In this document: piece after piece, positions 44,058-54,913 of the stretch | Layout: each line of letters begins with the position of its first letter | Numbering within the stretch: the first letter of the stretch is position 1 | Source: Pectobacterium aroidearum | GTDB lineage: Bacteria > Pseudomonadota > Gammaproteobacteria > Enterobacterales > Enterobacteriaceae | Length of the DNA stretch: 64,000 nt | Direction of reading: 5' to 3' | NCBI RefSeq assembly: GCF_015689195.1 | Contig: NZ_CP065044.1 | Location: forward strand, 2,108,001-2,172,000 | Notes under the pieces: generated by a model | The model's input: the letters and a program-made list of their open reading frames with translations, nothing else | The model's database searches: none | Told to the model about the DNA's origin: nothing | Made by a program: the position numbers and the translations under genes

Positions 44058-45008
44058 ATGCGGTTTCCCTCGATGATAAAAATGACGCTGCTGGCTTCCG
44101 CGTTAGTGGTGGCGGGCTGTGATCAGTCTGATTCAACACCTGCGGCCAGTAAAACTGTCGCGATCGAACATACAAAAGGTGTGACGCAGGTTCCTGTGAA
44201 TCCGAAAAAGGTCATCGTGTTTGATACCGCTATTCTGGATACGATGACCGCGTTGAACATTGACGTCGCGGGCGTACCGCAGGGTGACGCAAAAATTTTC
44301 CCTGACGTTCTTGCCCAATATCGTGACAGCAAATATCTGAATGCGGGCACGCTGTTTGAGCCTAACTATGAAGCGATTAGCAGTGCCGCTCCCGATTTAA
44401 TCATTGGCGGTGGTCGTGCTCGTGATGCCTATGACAAATTAAATGCTATCGCGCCGACGATCGCATTGGATATCGATGACCACCAATTCATGACCAGTTT
44501 TACGCAGCGAGTTGAACAACTGGGGGAGATTTTTAGCAAGCAAGACGAAGCTAAAGCCAAACTGGATGATTTTAAACAACGCATCGCCCAAACGCGTGAA
44601 AAAGCCGATAAGGCAGGTACGGCATTATTGGTGATGGTCACGGGCGGCAAAATGTCGGCATATGGCCCTAAATCTCGTTTCGGCTTTGTTTTTGACGAGC
44701 TGGGATTCAAGCCTGCAACGGAATTTCCTGATTCCGGACGCCACGGTAACGTCGTGACCTCTGAACTGCTGTTAAGCGCTAACCCAGATTGGTTATTCGT
44801 CTTCGATCGTGACAGCGCAATTGGGAACCAGAAGGAAGGCCAATCAGCAAAACAGGTGCTGGATAATCCTTTGGTGAATAAAACCAATGCCTGGCAGAAC
44901 AACCGCGTTATTTATCTGGACTCCTCTTCGATTTATATCGCGGGCGGGCTGCAAAGCTATCTGCGTCTAATCGATGATGTCAATAAAGCACTTGATGCCA
45001 AACCCTAA
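44058..45008 (+). CDS. Iron-siderophore ABC transporter, substrate-binding lipoprotein
   Basis: 316 residues. Signal peptide with lipobox LVVAGC (cysteine at 21) shows a lipid-anchored periplasmic protein. Belongs to the FecB/FepB-like class III binding proteins: KKVIVFDTAILDTM, EAISSAAPDLIIGGG and the C-terminal helix are typical. Closest in character to VctP, CeuE, FatB and YclQ proteins that bind catecholate siderophores. First gene of a four-gene operon with AAGGAGAAAGGA before the ATG. No outer-membrane receptor is encoded here. Confidence 0.9.
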   Translation: MRFPSMIKMTLLASALVVAGCDQSDSTPAASKTVAIEHTKGVTQVPVNPKKVIVFDTAILDTMTALNIDVAGVPQGDAKIFPDVLAQYRDSKYLNAGTLFEPNYEAISSAAPDLIIGGGRARDAYDKLNAIAPTIALDIDDHQFMTSFTQRVEQLGEIFSKQDEAKAKLDDFKQRIAQTREKADKAGTALLVMVTGGKMSAYGPKSRFGFVFDELGFKPATEFPDSGRHGNVVTSELLLSANPDWLFVFDRDSAIGNQKEGQSAKQVLDNPLVNKTNAWQNNRVIYLDSSSIYIAGGLQSYLRLIDDVNKALDAKP

Positions 45009-45017
45009 GACTGCATC

Positions 45018-45989
45018 GTGACTTCGGCAATGAAAACGTTTTATTTTTCGGTTGGTATCATCTTCATGCTGGGGATGATTACCACCAGTCTGTTTATCGG
45101 GGCAGGGCAAGTCACGTTTAATGCGGTATGGACCGACCCGATGATGCGTGACATTTTCTTTATTAGCCGTGTTCCGCGCACGTTGGCTCTGCTGTTGGCG
45201 GGGAGCGCCATGAGCGTTGCAGGCTTAATCATGCAACTGCTGACGCAAAACCGTTTTGTCGAACCGTCACTGGCTGGCACAACGCAGTCTGCGGGGTTTG
45301 GCCTCCTGGTTGTGATGGTGATTGCCCCGTCGGCTTCACTGATGGTGAAAATGGTGGTCGCCAGCGCGTTTGCGATGGTTGGTACGTTACTGTTTATGAT
45401 GCTGTTGCGCCGTATTGTCCTCAAATCGGCTCTGGTCGTGCCGTTGGTCGGGATCATGTTGGGCTCGGTCATCGGTGCGGTGACTACGTTCGGCGCAATG
45501 CATTATGACTTGCTTCAATCGCTTGGCAGTTGGGAAGCCGGGGACTTTTCCGGTATTTTACAAGGACGATATGAACTGCTTTGGCTGGTGGGGATTCTCA
45601 CATTGTTGGCCTGTTGGACGGCGGATCGTTTTACCGTTGCCGGAATGGGGCGAGAGTTCTCTGTCAATGTCGGCCTGAACTACCGAAAAGTGATGCTGCT
45701 GGGGCTCTCTATTATTGCGGTGATTAGCGGTGTCGTTGTCGTCGTCGTGGGGGCATTGCCGTTTCTGGGGCTGATTGTGCCGAACCTTATTAGCATGATG
45801 ATGGGGGATAACGTGCGAAAAACCATCCCTTGGGTCTGTTTGCTCGGCGGTGGGCTGGTGCTGTTGTGCGATATCATTGGCCGCGTGGTGCGTTACCCGT
45901 TCGAGATTCCCGTGAGTGTGATTTTGGGCGTGATTGGTGCCGTTGTGTTCCTTTTCCTGTTGTTGAGTCAGAGACGTCATGTCAGTTAA
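45018..45989 (+). CDS. Iron-siderophore ABC transporter, permease 1 (FecCD family)
   Basis: 323 residues from GTG 45018; an ATG four codons later is equally open. About nine hydrophobic segments. FecCD signatures include RVPRTLALLLAGSAMSVAGLIMQ (about 50-72) and the coupling-helix region GALPFLGLIVPNLI. Forms the inner-membrane channel with the next gene product. Overlaps it by 11 bases. Confidence 0.92.
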   Translation: MTSAMKTFYFSVGIIFMLGMITTSLFIGAGQVTFNAVWTDPMMRDIFFISRVPRTLALLLAGSAMSVAGLIMQLLTQNRFVEPSLAGTTQSAGFGLLVVMVIAPSASLMVKMVVASAFAMVGTLLFMMLLRRIVLKSALVVPLVGIMLGSVIGAVTTFGAMHYDLLQSLGSWEAGDFSGILQGRYELLWLVGILTLLACWTADRFTVAGMGREFSVNVGLNYRKVMLLGLSIIAVISGVVVVVVGALPFLGLIVPNLISMMMGDNVRKTIPWVCLLGGGLVLLCDIIGRVVRYPFEIPVSVILGVIGAVVFLFLLLSQRRHVS

Positions 45990-46986
45990 TGAGTTCAAAG
46001 TTGATACCCCCACTGCCACTTCGTCTGTAGCGTGCAGCTCATCACCTTATCGGCGTTTATGGTGGCTGAGTGCGGTGGCATTAGCGGCCATCGTGGTGTT
46101 CATGACCATCAATCTGGGCGGTAACCTGCGCTACATCCTGATACATCGGGGCCAGATTTTATCCACGATGGTACTGGTCGCGTTTGCTGCTAGTGTGTCA
46201 ACCGTCCTGTTCCAGACGGTGACGAATAACCGCATTCTCACGCCTTCTATCATGGGGTTTGAGGCGCTGTTTATCTTGCTGCAAACAGCGGTGCTGTTCT
46301 TCTTTGGGGTACAAGGTATTACGGCGGTTGGCGTGAGCGGCAAATTCATCCTTGAAGCGTTGCTGTTGGTGCTGTTTTCCTTGTTACTCTATCGTAGTCT
46401 GTTTACCGGGAGTCACAGTAATCTACATCTGGTTCTGCTGGTCGGGATCATCTGTGGCACCTTGTTTCGCAGTGCTTCCAGTCTGATGCAGCGGCTCCTG
46501 ACCCCCGGTGAGTTTGCTGTGCTGCAAAGCAGAATGTTTGCCACCTTTACGCGTGCAGCGCCGGAACTGATTGCGCTGTCTGCTGCGATCATCTTGATTA
46601 TTGCCCTGTGCGTATGGCGATTGCGTTTCCAATTGGACGTACTGGCACTGGGGAAAAATACAGCGATTAATCTAGGTATCTCTTACAAACGCCATGTAAC
46701 GCTGGTGCTGTTGCTAGTGTCAGTGCTCGTCGCTGTGTCGACGGCGTTAGTGGGCCCGTTAACCTTTTTAGGATTTATGGTGGCGAATTTAGCCTATCTG
46801 ATTGCGGGTTCCAGCCAACATCGCATTGTGCTGCCGACGGCGTTTTTGCTTGGCATCATCGCGTTAGTGGGAGGGCAGTTAATTCTGGAACATCTGTTGG
46901 GCATGGCGGGAGCGCTTTCCGTGGTGCTCGAATTTATCGGTGGTTCGCTGTTTATTGTGTTGTTACTGAAAAAGGTTTCTGTGTGA
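45979..46986 (+). CDS. Iron-siderophore ABC transporter, permease 2 (FecCD family)
   Basis: 335 residues with about nine hydrophobic segments after a polar 25-residue N-terminus. The coupling-helix region ALVGPLTFLGFMVANLAYL (about 254-272) is seen, with GKNTAINLGISY before it. Overlaps the ATPase gene by 4 bases (GTGA). Confidence 0.92.
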   Translation: MSVNEFKVDTPTATSSVACSSSPYRRLWWLSAVALAAIVVFMTINLGGNLRYILIHRGQILSTMVLVAFAASVSTVLFQTVTNNRILTPSIMGFEALFILLQTAVLFFFGVQGITAVGVSGKFILEALLLVLFSLLLYRSLFTGSHSNLHLVLLVGIICGTLFRSASSLMQRLLTPGEFAVLQSRMFATFTRAAPELIALSAAIILIIALCVWRLRFQLDVLALGKNTAINLGISYKRHVTLVLLLVSVLVAVSTALVGPLTFLGFMVANLAYLIAGSSQHRIVLPTAFLLGIIALVGGQLILEHLLGMAGALSVVLEFIGGSLFIVLLLKKVSV

Positions 46987-47741
46987 TTGAGATCGGCAAT
47001 GTAACTAAAACGTATAATAACGTGACGGTATTAGACAATGTCTCGGCGACGGTGCCTCGTGGCGGTGTGACGTCGATTATCGGCCCGAATGGGGCAGGGA
47101 AGTCGACATTGTTGTCCATCATCAGCCGCTTGCTGGAAGCGGATCGCGGACAGGTAAAAGTGAACGGCATGGATGTGATGACAACGCCAAGCGATAAGCT
47201 GGCGACGTGTTTGTCCGTGCTACGGCAGGAAAACCAGTTTACCAGCCGTTTAACGGTAGCGGAGCTGGTGGGTTTTGGCCGTTATCCCTATACCAAAGGA
47301 CGGCTGAATGCTGACGATCGTGAACGCATCAGCGCTGCATTGGCGTTCCTCAATCTGACTGAGTTGAAAGATCGGTTTTTAGATGAGCTCTCCGGCGGTC
47401 AGCGGCAGCGGGCTTATGTCGCCATGGTGCTGTGTCAGGACACGGAATATGTGCTGCTGGATGAACCGCTGAATAATCTGGATATGAAACACGCGGTGGC
47501 GATGATGAAACAGATTCGTCGTGCGGCTGATGAGCTAGGTAAAACCATTGTGCTGGTTATCCACGATATCAACTTTGCTTCCGCCTATTCGGACTACATT
47601 ATTGCGATGCGCAAAGGGCAGGTTATCTACACGGGGAAACCGGAGGACATCATGGTGTCCGACGTCCTGGAAGATATTTTCGATACCGAAGTTGCCATCG
47701 AAGAGGTTCATAATCAGCGCATCGCGGTATACTATCGATAA
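46983..47741 (+). CDS. Iron-siderophore ABC transporter, ATP-binding protein
   Basis: 252 residues from a GTG start. Walker A GPNGAGKST (about 35-43), signature [13 protein letters not shown] (about 136-148), Walker B YVLLDEPLNNLD and the switch histidine in VLVIHDINFA. FepC/FecE-like ATPase that powers the two permeases. Last gene of the operon. Confidence 0.95.
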   Translation: MIEIGNVTKTYNNVTVLDNVSATVPRGGVTSIIGPNGAGKSTLLSIISRLLEADRGQVKVNGMDVMTTPSDKLATCLSVLRQENQFTSRLTVAELVGFGRYPYTKGRLNADDRERISAALAFLNLTELKDRFLDELSGGQRQRAYVAMVLCQDTEYVLLDEPLNNLDMKHAVAMMKQIRRAADELGKTIVLVIHDINFASAYSDYIIAMRKGQVIYTGKPEDIMVSDVLEDIFDTEVAIEEVHNQRIAVYYR

Positions 47742-47871
47742 TGGTTTGATGACAGATTATCCGCTCAGCGAGGCATTAGCGCAAAGCGCGTAAGCACTGC
47801 TTGAAAGACGCTGGGTATAACCTGTATGGTGAATGCATAAAGAATTTATGTATGACTTAAGGTAAGGGTAA

Positions 47872-48192
<321 letters not shown>

Positions 48193-48227
48193 CCTGACGC
48201 GCCGTTTTTACGGTAAATAGCTACTGT

Positions 48228-48256
48228 AAAAGGATCGCTTCCGCGGTCCTTTTTTC
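48228..48256 (+). terminator. tmaR terminator
   Basis: AAAAGGATCGC (48228-48238) pairs with GCGGTCCTTTT (48243-48253), one G-T pair, around TTCC, followed by T residues. Confidence 0.9.
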
Positions 48257-48508
48257 TTTTTTATTCTCAATCAGTTCATTCCCTCCTCTTTTGGCCTAAC
48301 CTCTTTTCAGTCAATCATTGTCGTATCGGACGCCTGAAAAACTGGAATCCAGCTCGCACGTCGAGTGCCATTTTTTGCAATTTAACCGCTTTCTTGCGAA
48401 GCGTTTCCCCACCTGAGTATTTCGTCCTGTTGCATGAACTTGAGTTACTGCAACATTCCCAAGCGATCAACAGGGAAAGAGGGAAGGGATTTGTCATGGC
48501 AAGGGACG

Positions 48509-50782
48509 ATGTCGGTAAATAGTCTGGCTTGGGCTGGCGTGCTGGGTATTCTGCCGCTGCTTTTTTTGCCGCATATCCCGGTGCAAACGCTGTTGTGGTG
48601 GGGAATGGGGCTATCCATCTGTGTGATTCTGGGTGGATATCGTTATGCTGGGATGCGGTTTATCGCGCTTGTTGCTGTGAGTTTTTGTTGGGCAGCGTTG
48701 AATGCTCAAACTCTGCTGCTACAAATTGATCGTTTCACGCAGGATTCGGTTAACGCTGTCGCGACAATAAGCAGCATACGGTTCAGCGAACACGGTGATG
48801 GCGGGATCACGGTTCGGTTGGAAGAGATAAACCAGCAGCGGGTCTTTCCACCGCTATATGCTCAACTGACCCTATCATCGGCGATGGAAAACTGGTGCGG
48901 TGGCCAACGCTGGGCGATAACCGCCAATTTTCGACCTATTCATAGTCGACTAAATGAAGGCGGCTTTGATAGCCAACGCTGGGCGATAGCCAAACGACAA
49001 CCGTTATCGGGTCGTGTGCTAACGGCAAAAGTGATAGATAGTCGCTGTGATTTCCGCCAGCGCACGATCGCGCAGGCGGAACAGCAGGTTCAGGGCTTAC
49101 CATGGCGTTCTATTTTATTGGCACTGACGTTTGGCGAGATGAAGACGGTTAGTCCGGAACTCAAGGCGCTCCTTCAGAATACGGGTACGATGCACCTGAT
49201 GGCGATCTCTGGCCTCCATATCGTGCTTGCGGGGCTGGTCGGATGGGGAATGGCGCGGGCGTTGCAGTATGGCTTTCCCGTTCAGTGGATTGGCTATCGT
49301 TTCCCATTGCTCACGAGTGCCGTGGTTGCCTGGGGATATGTCTGGCTGGCAGGGGGGAATCCTCCTGCGGTGCGATCGGCGCTGGCGCTCAGCGTGTGGG
49401 TTTGCCTAAAAGTCTGGAGCGTTAACTGCTCAGCCTGGCAGGTTTGGCTATGGTGCGTTGCGCTGATTCTGGTGAGCGATCCATTGAGCGTGTTGTCAGA
49501 CAGCTTTTGGCTCTCTTGTCTTGCGGTGGCATCGCTCATTTTCTGGTTTCAGTGGGCACCGCTTCCCCACCGACTACAGACGCGGCAACGATGGTTCTGG
49601 CTACGCTGGATCCACCTGCAAACGGGAATCACCCTGCTATTGATGCCCCTGCAGCTTCATATCTTTCATGGTTTTAGCATTACCTCTCTGCCCGCCAACC
49701 TATGGGCGGTGCCTTTAGTGTCTTTCGTCACCACACCGCTCATTTTGCTGGCATTGAGCACGATGGCATTTGTACCACTAGGTGAAATGCTTTGGTGGTT
49801 GGCAGATATTTCGTTGCGTGTGGTGTTCGCACCGTTGACGTATCTACAGACAGGGTGGATCTATCTTGATGCATCGTTACTGCTAGGGAGCGTCGCGGGA
49901 TGGGGTGCCGTCGTAATATGGCGCTTTCGCTGGTGGCGAATCCATCCGATGAGTATCGGCGCGCTGATTCTGGTTTTATTGGCTTTCCGCATAAAGAGCG
50001 ATGAACCTGCCTGGCGTGTGGACATGCTAGATGTCGGCCATGGGCTGGCTATCGTGATTGAGCAGCGTGGAAAGGCGGTGCTGTACGATACGGGAAATCG
50101 CTGGGAAGGAGGCGATATGGCGACGCGGGAAATTCTGCCTTATCTGAGATGGCGGGGAGTCGACGTGGAAAACATTATCCTGAGCCACAGTCATATGGAT
50201 CACATCGGGGGACTGGAGACGCTACAGGCAGCCTATCCTGAAGCAACGATCTATAGCGCAACCAATGCGATGAATCATCGTTCTTGCCTACGTGGCGAGC
50301 GTTGGCGCTGGCAGGATCTCACGTTTACCGTGCTGTGGCCGTTAGCACCCGTTGCACGAGCGGAAAATAACGATTCCTGTGTGATCCGCGTTGATGATGG
50401 CAAACACAGTGTCTTATTGACGGGCGATCTGGAATCAGATGCAGAAATGGCATTAGTGAGGTTAGAACGTAGTGCACTGCGTGCGAATTTGTTACAAATC
50501 CCTCATCATGGCAGTAAAACGTCATCCTCACCCCCTTTCATCCGCTCGGTTAATGCCGAGTTCGTTATCGCCTCTGCGGCACGTTATAACCCGTGGCGAC
50601 TGCCTTCAGTAAAGATTGTTGAGCGATACCGACAATATGGTTACTCATGGATTGATACCGCGTCATTTGGGCAGCTAAGTGCTCGTTTTTTCAGCGATTC
50701 ATGGCATATTCTGCGGTTCAGAGATCACATATCGCCTCGTTGGTATCATCAGTGGTTTGGCGTAGGGCGGTATAATGAGTAA
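48509..50782 (+). CDS. comEC: ComEC/Rec2-family DNA uptake protein (YcaI)
   Basis: About 757 residues from the ATG at 48509 ([18 protein letters not shown]), close to the E. coli length of 754; the frame is open back to an ATG at 48434. Inner-membrane channel for single-stranded DNA. N-terminal DUF4131 domain, central competence domain with [11 protein letters not shown]-type sequence ([15 protein letters not shown]), and C-terminal metallo-beta-lactamase-like domain with [16 protein letters not shown] and [11 protein letters not shown]. Overlaps the region preceding msbA. Natural competence itself cannot be inferred. Confidence 0.93.
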   Translation: MSVNSLAWAGVLGILPLLFLPHIPVQTLLWWGMGLSICVILGGYRYAGMRFIALVAVSFCWAALNAQTLLLQIDRFTQDSVNAVATISSIRFSEHGDGGITVRLEEINQQRVFPPLYAQLTLSSAMENWCGGQRWAITANFRPIHSRLNEGGFDSQRWAIAKRQPLSGRVLTAKVIDSRCDFRQRTIAQAEQQVQGLPWRSILLALTFGEMKTVSPELKALLQNTGTMHLMAISGLHIVLAGLVGWGMARALQYGFPVQWIGYRFPLLTSAVVAWGYVWLAGGNPPAVRSALALSVWVCLKVWSVNCSAWQVWLWCVALILVSDPLSVLSDSFWLSCLAVASLIFWFQWAPLPHRLQTRQRWFWLRWIHLQTGITLLLMPLQLHIFHGFSITSLPANLWAVPLVSFVTTPLILLALSTMAFVPLGEMLWWLADISLRVVFAPLTYLQTGWIYLDASLLLGSVAGWGAVVIWRFRWWRIHPMSIGALILVLLAFRIKSDEPAWRVDMLDVGHGLAIVIEQRGKAVLYDTGNRWEGGDMATREILPYLRWRGVDVENIILSHSHMDHIGGLETLQAAYPEATIYSATNAMNHRSCLRGERWRWQDLTFTVLWPLAPVARAENNDSCVIRVDDGKHSVLLTGDLESDAEMALVRLERSALRANLLQIPHHGSKTSSSPPFIRSVNAEFVIASAARYNPWRLPSVKIVERYRQYGYSWIDTASFGQLSARFFSDSWHILRFRDHISPRWYHQWFGVGRYNE

Positions 50783-50819
50783 AATGGTCGGCTATTTCTT
50801 CCCGCTTCAGGTTTACTAC

Positions 50820-52568
50820 ATGCTGAATGATAAAGATCTCTCCACCTGGCAGACCTTTCGACGCCTATGGCCGATGATCTCTCCTTTTAAAGCAGGGTTG
50901 GCAGTTGCTGCAATCGCACTCATTGTTAACGCTGCTGGCGATACACTAATGCTTTCTCTACTTAAACCGTTATTGGATGAAGGCTTCGGCAAAGCCGAAC
51001 GCTCCGTATTGATTTGGATGCCGCTGGTCGTCATCGGGTTGATGTTAGTGAGAGGACTCTCTGGATTTGTTTCCAGCTACTGTGTCGCTTGGGTTTCAGG
51101 CAAAGTGGTGATGAACATGCGCCGCCGCTTGTTCTCCCATATTATGGGGATGCCTGTCGCGTTCTTCGATCAGCAGTCAACAGGAACACTACTCTCGCGC
51201 ATCACCTATGATTCCGAACAGGTTGCGGCTTCGTCATCTGGTGCGTTGATTACAGTCATCAGAGAAGGGGCATCGATTATCGGCCTGTTCATTCTGATGT
51301 TCTACTACAGTTGGCAATTGTCCATCATTCTGATTGTGATTGCGCCGATTGTATCGATCGCCATGCGCGTGGTGTCCAAACGATTTCGCAGTATCAGTAA
51401 AAACATGCAGAATACGATGGGGCATGTAACCACCAGCACGGAGCAAATGCTTAAAGGGCATAAAGAAGTACTGATGTTTGGCGGCCAGGACGTTGAGACT
51501 AAACGTTTTGACCAGGTCAGCAACCGGATGCGTCAACAGGGTATGAAAATGGTATCCGCGTCGTCGATTTCCGATCCTGTTATTCAGCTGATTGCTTCGC
51601 TTGCGCTGGCATTTGTACTGTATGCCGCCAGCTTCCCTAGCGTGATGGAGACATTGACTGCCGGTACCATCACAGTGGTGTTCTCTTCCATGATTGCCCT
51701 AATGCGTCCGCTAAAATCTTTGACCAATGTGAACGCACAGTTCCAGAGCGGGATGGCCGCGTGCCAGACGCTGTTCGCGATTCTGGATATGGAACAGGAG
51801 CGCGACACGGGTAAACGCGAAATCGAGCGCGCGCAAGGTGAACTCGAATTCCGCCAGGTGAGTTTTGCTTACCCTGGAAGAGAAAATCTGGCATTAAAAA
51901 ATATTAACTTGCATATCCCTGTAGGGAAAACGGTGGCGTTGGTTGGGCGCTCTGGTTCGGGTAAATCAACGATTGCCAGTTTGATCACGCGTTTTTACGA
52001 TATTCAATCAGGAGAAATTCTACTTGATGGGCACGATCTACGCGAGTATCGCCTGTCGTCTTTGCGTAATCAGGTGGCGCTGGTTTCTCAAAACGTGCAT
52101 CTGTTCAACGATACGATAGCGAACAATATCGCTTATGCACGCAATGAGCACTATAGCCGTGAAGAAATTGAGCGTGCGGCGAAAATGGCCTATGCGATGG
52201 ATTTCATCAATAAGATGGAACATGGTTTGGATACGATCATTGGTGAAAATGGCGTAATGCTTTCCGGTGGACAGCGGCAGCGTATCGCAATTGCCCGCGC
52301 GCTACTGCGTGATAGTCCGATCCTGATATTGGATGAAGCTACGTCGGCGCTGGACACGGAATCTGAACGAGCGATCCAGGCTGCCTTAGACGAACTGCAA
52401 AAAGATCGTACGGCCTTGGTGATTGCACACCGTCTCTCCACGATTGAAAAAGCGGATGAGATTCTGGTGGTTGAGGACGGCAGAATCATCGAACGTGGTA
52501 ACCATGTTGCACTCCTGGCGGAGAACGGTGCCTACGCTCAGTTGCATAGAATGCAGTTTGGCGAATGA
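50820..52568 (+). CDS. msbA: Lipid A export ABC transporter MsbA
   Basis: 582 residues from the ATG at 50820 ([20 protein letters not shown]), exactly the E. coli length; the frame runs open upstream to 50775. Six membrane helices (to about 325) then an ATPase domain: Walker [10 protein letters not shown] (about 376-384), signature LSGGQRQR (about 480), Walker [13 protein letters not shown], switch histidine AHRLSTIE. Homodimer that flips core-lipid A across the inner membrane. Overlaps lpxK by 4 bases. Confidence 0.98.
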   Translation: MLNDKDLSTWQTFRRLWPMISPFKAGLAVAAIALIVNAAGDTLMLSLLKPLLDEGFGKAERSVLIWMPLVVIGLMLVRGLSGFVSSYCVAWVSGKVVMNMRRRLFSHIMGMPVAFFDQQSTGTLLSRITYDSEQVAASSSGALITVIREGASIIGLFILMFYYSWQLSIILIVIAPIVSIAMRVVSKRFRSISKNMQNTMGHVTTSTEQMLKGHKEVLMFGGQDVETKRFDQVSNRMRQQGMKMVSASSISDPVIQLIASLALAFVLYAASFPSVMETLTAGTITVVFSSMIALMRPLKSLTNVNAQFQSGMAACQTLFAILDMEQERDTGKREIERAQGELEFRQVSFAYPGRENLALKNINLHIPVGKTVALVGRSGSGKSTIASLITRFYDIQSGEILLDGHDLREYRLSSLRNQVALVSQNVHLFNDTIANNIAYARNEHYSREEIERAAKMAYAMDFINKMEHGLDTIIGENGVMLSGGQRQRIAIARALLRDSPILILDEATSALDTESERAIQAALDELQKDRTALVIAHRLSTIEKADEILVVEDGRIIERGNHVALLAENGAYAQLHRMQFGE

Positions 52569-53566
52569 TTGAACGTATCTGGTCCGGTCGATCGCGACTC
52601 TATTGGCTGTTGCTGCCGTTGTCGTGGCTATACGGATTTATCACGTTTCTGATCCGCCAAAGCTATCGACTGGGGTGGCGGAAAAGCTGGCGATCTCCCG
52701 TTCCTGTCGTGGTCGTGGGGAATCTGACGGCAGGTGGCAATGGGAAAACGCCTGTCGTCATTTGGCTTGTCGAGCACCTGCAGCGCAGAGGCTATCGTGT
52801 CGGCGTGGTGTCACGCGGCTACGGTGGAAAAGCGGAGCGTTATCCTCTGCTTTTAGATTACGCGGTAACAACGGCGCAGGCAGGCGATGAGCCGGTGCTG
52901 ATTTTTCAGCGAACCGGAGCACCCGTTGCGGTAGCTCCCTGTCGTCGGGACGCCGTGAGTGCGTTATTGGCACAGCACACGCTAGATGTTGTGATCACGG
53001 ACGATGGATTACAGCACTATGCGTTGGAAAGAGATATTGAGCTGGTTGTGATTGATGGAATGCGGCGTTTTGGCAATGGATGGTGGTTGCCTGCGGGTCC
53101 AATGCGGGAAAGAGAAAGTCGTCTAACGTCGGTGGATGCTGTTATTGTTAACGGCGGCACGCCGCGAACAAATGAGATAGGCATGACATTAACGGCTGGG
53201 ATGGCAGTTAACTTACTTTCTGGTGAGTCTCGCCCGCTGCGCCAACTGCATGATGTCGTTGCGATGGCGGGTATCGGACATCCCCCGCGTTTTTTTGCTA
53301 CGTTGCGCGAGGCTGGCGTCAGCATTGCACGTGAAGTTGCCTTTGCTGACCATCAATCGTACCAACCAGAGCAGCTTGAATCGCTGACTCAGGATGCGAC
53401 ACAGCCTCTGCTGATGACGGAAAAAGATGCTGTGAAATGTAAGACGTTTGCCCAACGTAATTGGTGGTATCTGCCGGTCGACGCTATGCTCGCTGAGCCC
53501 CGAGCCACGCAGTTGCTCGATAAACTGGAAAACGTGATTAAGCTGCATACGAGTAACAGAACATAA
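52565..53566 (+). CDS. lpxK: Tetraacyldisaccharide 4'-kinase
   Basis: 333 residues. Phosphorylates the lipid A disaccharide precursor at the 4' position. N-terminal membrane-associated helix (about 10-30), P-loop [14 protein letters not shown] (about 52-65) and [19 protein letters not shown] (about 143-161). ATGA overlap with msbA shows coupling. E. coli ycaQ, normally next, is missing; ycaR follows after 112 bases. Confidence 0.97.
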   Translation: MIERIWSGRSRLYWLLLPLSWLYGFITFLIRQSYRLGWRKSWRSPVPVVVVGNLTAGGNGKTPVVIWLVEHLQRRGYRVGVVSRGYGGKAERYPLLLDYAVTTAQAGDEPVLIFQRTGAPVAVAPCRRDAVSALLAQHTLDVVITDDGLQHYALERDIELVVIDGMRRFGNGWWLPAGPMRERESRLTSVDAVIVNGGTPRTNEIGMTLTAGMAVNLLSGESRPLRQLHDVVAMAGIGHPPRFFATLREAGVSIAREVAFADHQSYQPEQLESLTQDATQPLLMTEKDAVKCKTFAQRNWWYLPVDAMLAEPRATQLLDKLENVIKLHTSNRT

Positions 53567-53678
53567 ATCGAACTTGTACCACGGTTTTAGATATCTTCCT
53601 GAAGGTATCGCCATAGTAGATCGCTGCCATAGCGAGAAAGAACATGCCGGTCATCGATCGGCCAAAGATGGAGGAAGC

Positions 53679-53861
53679 ATGGATCACCGTTTACTTGAGA
53701 TTGTTGCCTGTCCTGTTTGTAACGGTCGGCTGTATTTTAATAAAGAGAAACTGGAGCTGATATGCAAGGTCGATGGTTTGGCCTATCCGGTTCGTGATGG
53801 CATCCCCGTGCTGCTGGAAAACGAGGCTCGTAAACTCGGCGCTGACGAGATAACACAATGA
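53679..53861 (+). CDS. ycaR: YcaR, Trm112-like small protein
   Basis: 60 residues from ATG 53679, preceded by GGAGGAAGC; same length as the E. coli protein. UPF0434/Trm112 family: [18 protein letters not shown] with a CPxC pair and C-terminal [15 protein letters not shown]. The second cysteine pair of zinc-binding Trm112 proteins is reduced to one (ICKVDG). Function unclear. Overlaps kdsB by 4 bases. Confidence 0.96.
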   Translation: MDHRLLEIVACPVCNGRLYFNKEKLELICKVDGLAYPVRDGIPVLLENEARKLGADEITQ

Positions 53862-54610
53862 CCTATACCGTGATCATTCCTGCGCGTTTTGCGTCAAGCC
53901 GACTGCCGGGTAAGCCGTTGGCGGACATCAACGGTAAACCGATGGTCGTCCATGTGATGGAGCGGGCGCTGGAATCGGGAGCGCAGCGCGTGATTGTCGC
54001 CACCGACCATCCTGATGTTGAAACGGCCGTGAAGCAAGCTGGTGGTGAAGTGTGCCTGACCCGTGCCGATCATAATTCCGGTACGGAGCGCTTGGCTGAA
54101 GTTATCGAACGCTACGGTTTTACTGACGATGACATCATCGTTAACGTTCAGGGCGATGAGCCACTCATTCCTTCCGTGATCATTCGTCAGGTGGCGGAAA
54201 ACCTCGCGGCCAGTAAAGCGGGAATGGCAACGCTTGCGGTGCCGATTGAAACCAGCGAAGAAGCATTCAACCCGAATGCAGTAAAAGTGGTAACCGACGC
54301 GGAGGGATATGCGCTGTATTTTTCTCGTGCGACGATCCCTTGGGACAGAGAGCGTTTTGCTCAGTCTAAGGAAACTATTGGCGATCATTTCCTGCGTCAT
54401 CTCGGCATCTATGCCTACCGTGCCGGGTTTGTGCGTCGTTATGTCAGTTGGGCACCGAGCCAACTGGAGCAAATCGAATTACTGGAACAGCTGCGCGTGC
54501 TATGGTACGGCGAGAAGATTCACGTTGCGGTTGCGAAAGCGGTGCCTAGCGTCGGTGTGGATACGCCAGAAGATCTGGCGCGTGTGCGGCACGTTATGGC
54601 TAATCGCTAA
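53858..54610 (+). CDS. kdsB: CMP-KDO synthetase (3-deoxy-manno-octulosonate cytidylyltransferase)
   Basis: 250 residues. Activates KDO with CTP before transfer to lipid A. N-terminal nucleotide loop [15 protein letters not shown] (6-20), [11 protein letters not shown] (about 94-104) with metal-binding aspartate, and [10 protein letters not shown] near 185. Start overlaps the ycaR stop (CAATGA). End of the msbA-kdsB envelope cluster. Confidence 0.98.
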   Translation: MTYTVIIPARFASSRLPGKPLADINGKPMVVHVMERALESGAQRVIVATDHPDVETAVKQAGGEVCLTRADHNSGTERLAEVIERYGFTDDDIIVNVQGDEPLIPSVIIRQVAENLAASKAGMATLAVPIETSEEAFNPNAVKVVTDAEGYALYFSRATIPWDRERFAQSKETIGDHFLRHLGIYAYRAGFVRRYVSWAPSQLEQIELLEQLRVLWYGEKIHVAVAKAVPSVGVDTPEDLARVRHVMANR

Positions 54611-54640
54611 GACCTATCACACCACGCGACTATGAATACT

Positions 54641-54680
54641 TCATGGGGAATCTATTCTTGCCGGAATAGATTTTCTCCAT
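54641..54680 (+). terminator. kdsB terminator
   Basis: AATCTATTC (54649-54657) pairs with GAATAGATT (54664-54672) around TTGCCG; the flanking CATGG and CCATG extend the stem with a bulge. The rest of the 303-bp gap to the pectate lyase is AT-rich without a gene. Confidence 0.7.
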
Positions 54681-54861
54681 GAGGTTTTTTCTTTATATGA
54701 CATATTATTTTTTAAATTATTTAGCACTTATTTAGATAAGTATTCTTAAAAACTCTCAAATTACGCTGTGCCGCTTTATTCCATAGGCGATTTATTTTCA
54801 TTCTGAATTGATGAATAGCGAGTGAAACTTTTATTTTTATATTTAAATGCTACTATCAATT

Positions 54862-54886
54862 CGCCATGTTTTTGCATGGCGTTTTT
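54862..54886 (+). terminator. Terminator-like hairpin in the pectate lyase leader
   Basis: CGCCATG (54862-54868) pairs with CATGGCG (54875-54881) around TTTTTG, followed by five T residues. It lies only 28 bases before the ATG at 54914, so either it is in the mRNA leader and acts as an attenuator, or transcription starts just after it. Confidence 0.65.
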
Positions 54887-54913
54887 ATTATTTCAACTAA
54901 GGACGGTAATGAT

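Noticed and set aside
54780-54850. Possible KdgR box upstream of the pectate lyase
   Set aside because: GAGTGAAACTTT gives one half of the consensus, but the second half is missing.
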